NCBI GenBank assembly: GCA_963643505.1
Contig: CAVIKF010000004.1
Location: 158,476-222,475, forward strand
DNA from: CAVEFW01 sp963643505
GTDB lineage: Bacteria; Actinomycetota; Coriobacteriia; Coriobacteriales; Eggerthellaceae
Reading direction: 5' to 3'
DNA length: 64,000 nucleotides
Shown here: piece after piece, positions 58,651 through 64,000 of the stretch
Position numbering within the stretch: position 1 is the stretch's first letter
Layout of the letters: the number at the start of each line of letters is the position of its first letter
Program-made: the position numbers and the translations under genes
Notes under the pieces: model-generated
What the model was told of the DNA's origin: nothing
The model's input: only the letters and a program-made list of their open reading frames with translations
Database searches by the model: none

Positions 58651-61326
58651 CTAGAGAAGGCTGCGCAACACGTACTGCAAGATGCCGCCATGCGCGTAAT
58701 ATTCGCCCTCTGTAGGGGTGTCGACGCGCACCGTCACGTCGAAAGCAACGGTCTCGCCCGTTTCCTTGGTTGCTTTGACACCCACAATAGCAGGGTTGGG
58801 CAACCCACAAGAAAAGTCGATGGGCGCAATCGAATAGATCTCGGTACCGTCTAGACCCAAGGTCTCGGCGCTTTCGCCCTCAAGGAACTGCAACGGCAAA
58901 ATACCCATGCCGATGAGGTTTGAACGGTGGATTCGCTCGAAGCTCTCGGCGAAGGCGGCGCGCAAGCCAAGCAGTTGAGGGCCCTTTGCCGCCCAGTCGC
59001 GGCTGCTCCCGCTCCCATACATCTTACCTGCGACGATCACCAAGGGGATGCCCTTCTCCCCATAATGCATGGCGACATCGAACAAGGGGGCAACCTCGTC
59101 GTCCAAAAGATCGAGGGTCCAACCGCCCTTCCTTTTGTCGGGTACGAGCTGGTTTCGCAGCTTGACGTTCGCGAAGGTGCCCCGCATCATCACCTCGTGA
59201 TTACCGCGACGGCTTCCATAGGTGTTAAAGTCGGCAACCCCAACGCCGTGTTGCTCGAGATAACGCGCTGCTGGCATATTCGGCGCGATGGCGCCTGCCG
59301 GGGAGATATGGTCTGTCGTGATGAAATCGCCCAGCTTTGCCAAGGCGCGAGCCCCGACAATCGGAGCGATCGGATCGGGCTTGACCCCCATGCCGTCGAA
59401 ATACGGCGCGCGACGAACATAGGTCGAATCCTCATCCCAAGGGAAGGTGTCGCTTGGATCGGCTTCGAGGGCTTGCCACGACTGGTCGCCCTCGAACATA
59501 CCGGCCGTGCCTGCGACGTAGAGGTCCCCGTCAACATGTTTCGCAACGAGCTCGGCAATCTCTTTCTCACAAGGCCAAATATCCTTAAGGTAAATCGCAT
59601 TCCCGTCCGAATCGAGGCCGAGCGCGTCGCGTTCGAAATCGAAATCCATCGTACCCGCAAGAGAGTACGCAATGACAACCGCGGGAGCTGCCAGGTAGTT
59701 TTGGGAGACGTCGGGAGAGATCCGTCCTTCGAAGTTGCGATTGCCCGAGAGGACGCTGGCTAGCTCTATCTTGTCCGCAATCTCATGCATCGCAGGAAGG
59801 ACGGGGCCAGAATTGCCAATACAGCTCATGCATCCAAAACCACAGGTGGCGAACCCAAGTTGGCTCAAGCCCTCCATCAAACCGGCACGTTCCAGCAACA
59901 GCGCAGTAGCGTGGCTGCCCGGAGCAAGGATCGTCTTGACCCACGGCTTGGGACGAAGGCCCTTCTTGACAGCGTTGCGAGCAACAAGTCCCGCTGCGAT
60001 CATCATTGCATGATCGGTGGCGGTCGTGCAGCTCGTCACGGCAGCGATAGCCAAAGCGCCGTGGGTCAACTCGTAGCCAACTCCCATGATATTTGCCACG
60101 GCTGTCGCACTCTTGTCGCACCCACGCTCCTCGCAAATCTCGGAGAAACGCACGCTTGCGCAACTCAGGTCAATGCGGTCATGGGGACGGCTCGGACCGG
60201 CAATGGAACGCTGAACCGTACCGAGGTCGAGTTCGACGACGTCAGAGTATACACGCCCCAAAGCCTCGGGGTCGTTCCAAAAACCCTGTTCCTTAGCATA
60301 GGATTCAACCAGGGAAACTTCGCTCTCAGAACGTCCGGTCAAACGCAGGTATGTGAGCGTCTGCTCATCTACGGGGAACAAGGTGCAAGTACATCCATAC
60401 TCAGGAGTCATATTGGAAATGCAGGCACGTTGCGTCGCGGTCAGATGCGAGACACCCTCGCCGAAGCACTCGACAAAACACCCCACCACACCGCGTGCAC
60501 GCAGCATGTTCGCAAACGTCAAAGCGACATCCATGCCCGTGACCCCAGCCTTAGGGGCACCGGTAAGTTTCACTCCGATAACGCGGGGGACGAGCGTGGT
60601 GATTGGTTGGCCCAACGCCGCCGCCTCGGCTTCTATTCCGCCAACGCCCCAACCGAGTACACCAATACCGTTGGCTGTCGGGGTGTGGCTGTCGGTACCG
60701 ACAAGCGTGTCGAAATACGCAACGGGACTCTCCCCCTCAAGAGTCGTCCCCGCATGGTCGGAAGTCATGATCACATGGGCGAACTTCTCGATGTTCAGCT
60801 GATGGCAAATGCCCTGACCGGGCGGAACGATACGCACGTTCTCGAAAGATTTTTGGGACCACTTGAGAAAGTCGTAACGCTCCTTATTACGCTGGAACTC
60901 GAGATCCATGTTCGCGCGCATGGCCGCTTCACACCCGTACTCATCTGCTATGACGGAGTGGTCGATCACAAGATCGCAAGGCACCTGCGGATTGATCTTT
61001 TTAGGATCGCCGCCGAGGCTCATCGCCGCTTCGCGCATGACTGCAAAATCGACAAAGACGGGCACTCCCGTGAAGTCCTGAAACAGGACACGCGCGGGAC
61101 AGAATTCGACCTCCTCACCTTGCTCACCAGCGATACCGGCGGCAATAACGCGCGATGCAAGCTCGGAAGCCGCCTCGTCGGTCGCAGCGTTGCGCACGAC
61201 GTTTTCAAGCAACACCTTCAACGAGATGGGCAACTTCCTTGCGTCCTCAAACTTGTCGATTGGGTAATACGTAAAAACTTCGTCTCCCACGCACAGCTCC
61301 CCAGCGAAAGAACTCCCTTTGCGCAT
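58651..61326 (-). CDS. acnA: Aconitate hydratase
   Basis: Isomerises citrate and isocitrate via a [4Fe-4S] cluster. The 891-residue AcnA-type product has VGTDSHTPTANGIGVLGWGVGG (in parts, about 200-225), the first cluster Cys in TSCTTATDHAMM (about 435), the other two in CGFGCMSCIGNSGP (about 500), and the C-terminal swivel domain with GRDWAAKGPQLLGLRAAFAE and YGSGSS. GAGGAGG is seven bases before ATG 61326. It follows the dehydrogenase gene across an intergenic terminator, so the pair probably forms the oxidative arm to 2-oxoglutarate. Confidence 0.97.
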   Translation of the reverse strand: MRKGSSFAGELCVGDEVFTYYPIDKFEDARKLPISLKVLLENVVRNAATDEAASELASRVIAAGIAGEQGEEVEFCPARVLFQDFTGVPVFVDFAVMREAAMSLGGDPKKINPQVPCDLVIDHSVIADEYGCEAAMRANMDLEFQRNKERYDFLKWSQKSFENVRIVPPGQGICHQLNIEKFAHVIMTSDHAGTTLEGESPVAYFDTLVGTDSHTPTANGIGVLGWGVGGIEAEAAALGQPITTLVPRVIGVKLTGAPKAGVTGMDVALTFANMLRARGVVGCFVECFGEGVSHLTATQRACISNMTPEYGCTCTLFPVDEQTLTYLRLTGRSESEVSLVESYAKEQGFWNDPEALGRVYSDVVELDLGTVQRSIAGPSRPHDRIDLSCASVRFSEICEERGCDKSATAVANIMGVGYELTHGALAIAAVTSCTTATDHAMMIAAGLVARNAVKKGLRPKPWVKTILAPGSHATALLLERAGLMEGLSQLGFATCGFGCMSCIGNSGPVLPAMHEIADKIELASVLSGNRNFEGRISPDVSQNYLAAPAVVIAYSLAGTMDFDFERDALGLDSDGNAIYLKDIWPCEKEIAELVAKHVDGDLYVAGTAGMFEGDQSWQALEADPSDTFPWDEDSTYVRRAPYFDGMGVKPDPIAPIVGARALAKLGDFITTDHISPAGAIAPNMPAARYLEQHGVGVADFNTYGSRRGNHEVMMRGTFANVKLRNQLVPDKRKGGWTLDLLDDEVAPLFDVAMHYGEKGIPLVIVAGKMYGSGSSRDWAAKGPQLLGLRAAFAESFERIHRSNLIGMGILPLQFLEGESAETLGLDGTEIYSIAPIDFSCGLPNPAIVGVKATKETGETVAFDVTVRVDTPTEGEYYAHGGILQYVLRSLL

Positions 61327-61341
61327 GTGCGCCTCCTCTCA

Positions 61342-61367
61342 GACAAAACGCGCCCCCGCAGGGGCGC
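61342..61367 (-). terminator. Terminator between the dehydrogenase gene and acnA
   Basis: A perfect 7-bp stem (GCGCCCC/GGGGCGC, 61350-61367) is followed on the minus strand by GTTTTGTCT. It lies eight bases beyond the dehydrogenase stop and 16 bases before the ribosome site of acnA, so it may attenuate acnA. Confidence 0.7.
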
Positions 61368-61375
61368 ATCTGGTT

Positions 61376-62470
61376 CTACAACTTCTCAATCTCAGCCACA
61401 AGGGCTTCGGTAAACTCCGAACACGACGCAGCGGAAACATCCGAGCGCGTTGCTCTACGGATGTCAGCCGTGAGGTATCGGCCCTCAGCATACACGTTGC
61501 GCACACCCTGGCGAATCTTCTCGGCCGCCTCGAGCTCGCCTATGTGGTCAAGCATCATGGCTGCGGAGAGGATCTCTGCCGTCGGGTTGGCAAGGTTTTT
61601 CCCTGCAATATCCGGAGCGGAACCATGGACCGCCTCGAACACCGCGTATTCATTGCCGATGTTGGCGCCCGGCGCGATACCGAGTCCGCCGCAAAGCCCT
61701 GCGCACAAGTCGCTTGCAATATCGCCGTATAGGTTCGGGAACACGATGACGTCGAACCAATCAGGATTCATGACAAGATTCATGCAAAACGCATCGATGA
61801 TATTGTCATTGAACTCGATCTGCCCTTCATACTCCGCGGCAACCTCGCGAGCGGTGCGGAGGAACAGCCCATCCGAATACTTCATGATGTTTGCTTTATG
61901 GGCCGCGGTAACCTTCTTGCGGCCATGCTTTTTTGCGTATTCAAAGGCGTATCTGACGATATTTCGCGAACCCGTTATGGAAATCGGCTTGATCGAGATG
62001 CCGGAATCGGGACGAATCGTACCCGCGCCCTCGTTCTCGCAAAACTCAATGAGACGGGCAGCACCGTCGCTACCTTCCTCGAACTCGATACCAGCATAGA
62101 GATCTTCTGAGTTCTCCCTCACAATCACAAGGTCGACGTCCTCGTAACGGCCACCGGCGCCCGGAATCGAGATAACGGGCCTCAAGCACACATACAGGTC
62201 AAGCGACTTGCGCAAGGCGACGTTAACGCTGCGAAATCCCGTACCTACCGGTGTCGTGATAGGGCCTTTGATCGCGACCTTGTTGCGCTTGACCGCTTCA
62301 AGGGTTTCCTCGGGCAAAGGTGTACCGAATTCCTCAATACAGGCAGCGCCTGCCCGGGCGACCTCCCACTCGATTTCAACACCGGTAGCCTCTACCACGC
62401 GCTGCATAGCCGCAGACGTCTCAACACCAATACCATCACCGGGAATAAGCGTTACCACATGCTTTGTCAT
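61376..62470 (-). CDS. Isocitrate/isopropylmalate-type dehydrogenase, probably NAD-dependent isocitrate dehydrogenase
   Basis: Decarboxylating beta-hydroxyacid dehydrogenase. The 364-residue product has LIPGDGIGVE, GPITTPVGTGFRSVNVALRKSLDLYVCLRP (in parts, with the substrate Arg residues and a Ser phospho-type site), VIVRENSEDLYAGIE, NIMKYSDGLF, and metal-binding NLYGDIASDLCAGLCGG. The GTGFRSVN region and its place beside aconitase favour isocitrate over isopropylmalate. Coenzyme choice (NAD rather than NADP) is inferred from the family, which resembles the mitochondrial-type IDH. Confidence 0.88.
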   Translation of the reverse strand: MTKHVVTLIPGDGIGVETSAAMQRVVEATGVEIEWEVARAGAACIEEFGTPLPEETLEAVKRNKVAIKGPITTPVGTGFRSVNVALRKSLDLYVCLRPVISIPGAGGRYEDVDLVIVRENSEDLYAGIEFEEGSDGAARLIEFCENEGAGTIRPDSGISIKPISITGSRNIVRYAFEYAKKHGRKKVTAAHKANIMKYSDGLFLRTAREVAAEYEGQIEFNDNIIDAFCMNLVMNPDWFDVIVFPNLYGDIASDLCAGLCGGLGIAPGANIGNEYAVFEAVHGSAPDIAGKNLANPTAEILSAAMMLDHIGELEAAEKIRQGVRNVYAEGRYLTADIRRATRSDVSAASCSEFTEALVAEIEKL

Positions 62471-62539
62471 CTTTGATGCCTTTCAAAATACTAGCAAACC
62501 CCATCGGCTTTCCAAGTATGCCTAAATGATGTTTCGAGT

Positions 62540-62630
62540 GGATGAACCAACGGGGAGGAAGCCGCGCGCAAGGAGCGTGAGCAGCGTCGGGACGTCGACC
62601 TCGGCGGATGAACCAACGGGAAAGAAGCCG
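62540..62630. repeat. Pair of 25-bp direct repeats, 66-bp period
   Basis: Copies at 62540-62564 and 62606-62630 match at 23 of 25 positions and share GGATGAACCAACGGG. They lie between the end of the HEAT-like gene and the start of the dehydrogenase gene, 22 bases beyond the former's stop. Confidence 0.85.
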
Positions 62631-62651
62631 AATCACGCAAGGTGCAATCCG

Positions 62652-63257
62652 CTACGCGTCGGCGACCTCTTCGCCCTTTGCCGCGGCGATAATAGACTTC
62701 GACCTGCGCACCAAGCCGCTCTTGGGATTGTTCGCATCGAACTCCATACGAACGACAAGCCCCTCACGAGCATCATCCGGAAGATCCCCGGCGGCAAAAT
62801 CATTAACCGCGACGAGCATATCGATATACTCGGGATCGCCATGATAGCAACGAAGAGCCTCGTCAATCAGCGGCCATACCTCAGCTGCGTACTTTTGAGA
62901 GACGGAACCCAACTTGCAAAGAAAGCGCATTGCGGCAAGGCGAACAGTTCCGTTGCTCTCGTCAAACAACGCTTCCTCGGCGAACTCCAACGCCCCAAAG
63001 CACGACTTCGGATCAAGAGGCACAAGGCAGACAAGGGCATCGAGAGATTCCCACCTTGTACGAGCTTCAGGACGCTTCAAAGACTCGATAATAGTGTCAT
63101 TGAAGGGAAGAACAGCGTCAGGATCGGTGCGAGAAAGCTGGGCAAAAGCAGCAGCAGCAACCTGACGCACACGGCGCGACGACGAAGAAAGGCCCGAGGC
63201 AAGCTCTTGCGGAGAAGACCCGATATCTACGGGATCAACCTTAGCAGTAGTCGACAC
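62652..63257 (-). CDS. HEAT-repeat-like protein
   Basis: The 201-residue product consists of helical pairs of HEAT/ARM type: RVRQVAAAAFAQLSRTDPDAVLPF, RTRWESLDALVCLVPLDPKSC and GTVRLAAMRFLCKLG each fit the pattern of paired helices with conserved Asp/Arg. No membrane segment or enzyme motif is present. It may be a scaffold protein. It stands just downstream of the rRNA operon terminator, with no close operon partner. Confidence 0.7.
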   Translation of the reverse strand: MSTTAKVDPVDIGSSPQELASGLSSSSRRVRQVAAAAFAQLSRTDPDAVLPFNDTIIESLKRPEARTRWESLDALVCLVPLDPKSCFGALEFAEEALFDESNGTVRLAAMRFLCKLGSVSQKYAAEVWPLIDEALRCYHGDPEYIDMLVAVNDFAAGDLPDDAREGLVVRMEFDANNPKSGLVRRSKSIIAAAKGEEVADA

Positions 63258-63320
63258 AATACCCTCGTTTCAATAGGAAATGGAAAATAGTCTAAAAACC
63301 CATTGGATATTATATCACGA

Positions 63321-63350
63321 CAAAAAAACAGGGACCCCGCGGGGTCCCTG
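63321..63350 (-). terminator. Terminator of the rRNA operon
   Basis: On the minus strand CAGGGACCCC and GGGGTCCCTG form a 10-bp perfect stem (63329-63350) followed by seven T residues. It lies 24 bases beyond the 5S gene. Confidence 0.93.
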
Positions 63351-63373
63351 GCGCGGGCGCAAAAAGAGCCCCG

Positions 63374-63493
63374 CACGAGCGCGACGTCCCGTCCTCCCAC
63401 GGCCTGGCGCCGCAGTACTTTGGGCGATGGCGGGCTTAACTTCCGAGTTCGGAATGGGATCGGGTGATCCCCGCCTCCGTGGTCGCGCTCGTG
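63374..63493 (-). rRNA. 5S ribosomal RNA
   Basis: The minus strand carries the 5S core CCATTCCGAACTCGGAAGTT and the loop CCCAAAGTACT. The ends are set by analogy with E. coli numbering, giving 120 nt. The ends pair perfectly and the stem extends to 20 bp (63366-63385 with 63482-63501), which would be the processing stem of the precursor. Confidence 0.93.
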
Positions 63494-63587
63494 CGGGGCT
63501 CTCGCCCCGGGGACGCCACCGGGCGACCCTGGCGGCTGCAAAGCGCACCAGACACGACCGCACGAGCACACTCCCTTAAGGGTGCTC

Positions 63588-64000
<413 letters not shown>

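Noticed and set aside
25652..62630. Reading the direct-repeat pairs as CRISPR arrays
   Set aside because: Each locus has only two copies, repeats differ between loci, spacers vary from 18 to 51 bases, and there are no cas genes.

Overview
The window is about 64 kb of chromosome from a Gram-positive, anaerobic or microaerophilic actinobacterium. My best guess is the class Coriobacteriia. Reasons: moderately high GC, a type III glutamine synthetase, a Rho factor with a long Arg/Lys/Glu-rich N-terminal extension, an oxygen-sensitive class III ribonucleotide reductase (nrdDG), a split cobalamin-dependent methionine synthase, and GatCAB. The class assignment is inference. I see no insertion sequence, prophage, CRISPR array or tRNA. 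Nearly all genes lie on the minus strand; only the metF-metH block (31.4-35.8 kb) is on the plus strand.

Layout. 0-5.3 kb: HtrA-like protease, glutamine synthetase III, and rpsI-rplM behind a strong promoter and long leader. 5.3-7.7 kb: a P-type cation ATPase. 7.7-25.5 kb: a surface-polysaccharide locus. It holds a polytopic membrane protein, an acyltransferase, glycosyltransferases, and a CDP-3,6-dideoxyhexose set (ddhA, ddhB, ddhC) followed by a dehydrogenase/epimerase and a thiamine-diphosphate enzyme. That set resembles the branched-sugar (yersiniose A) pathway. A neuD-neuB-neuC nonulosonate set lies upstream in the direction of transcription, with a housekeeping guaB between the two. 25.7-29.8 kb: an MscS channel, nrdG and nrdD; nrdD has NrdR-box-like sites upstream, nrdG a leader with mutually exclusive hairpins. 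30.2-35.8 kb: one-carbon and methionine metabolism, comprising a zinc-ligand-less homocysteine-methyltransferase-like protein divergent from metF, a separate MetH activation-domain protein, and MetH. A likely structured RNA with its own terminator lies just upstream of metF.

36-42 kb: an unusual methionyl-tRNA synthetase, an SppA-type peptidase, and rho with a transaldolase. 42.2-49.6 kb: an uninterrupted histidine operon, hisZG(fused)-D-C-B-H-A-F-I, behind a perfect 12-bp inverted repeat. 49.9-56.3 kb: lipid kinase, MoeA, gatCAB with a small membrane protein. 56.4-62.5 kb: a large uncharacterised membrane protein, aconitase and an isocitrate/isopropylmalate-type dehydrogenase. 62.6-64 kb: a HEAT-like protein, then the 3' end of an rRNA operon (23S partial, 5S, terminator).

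A feature that gene annotation does not explain: five gaps between genes each hold one pair of near-identical short direct repeats (17-28 bp). The pair sequence differs at each locus, yet the period is 65-70 bp at four of the five, always just beyond the 3' end of a gene. Other points of interest are the branched CDP-sugar pathway, the candidate small RNA upstream of metF, the HisZ-HisG fusion and the methyltransferase paralogue without metal ligands.
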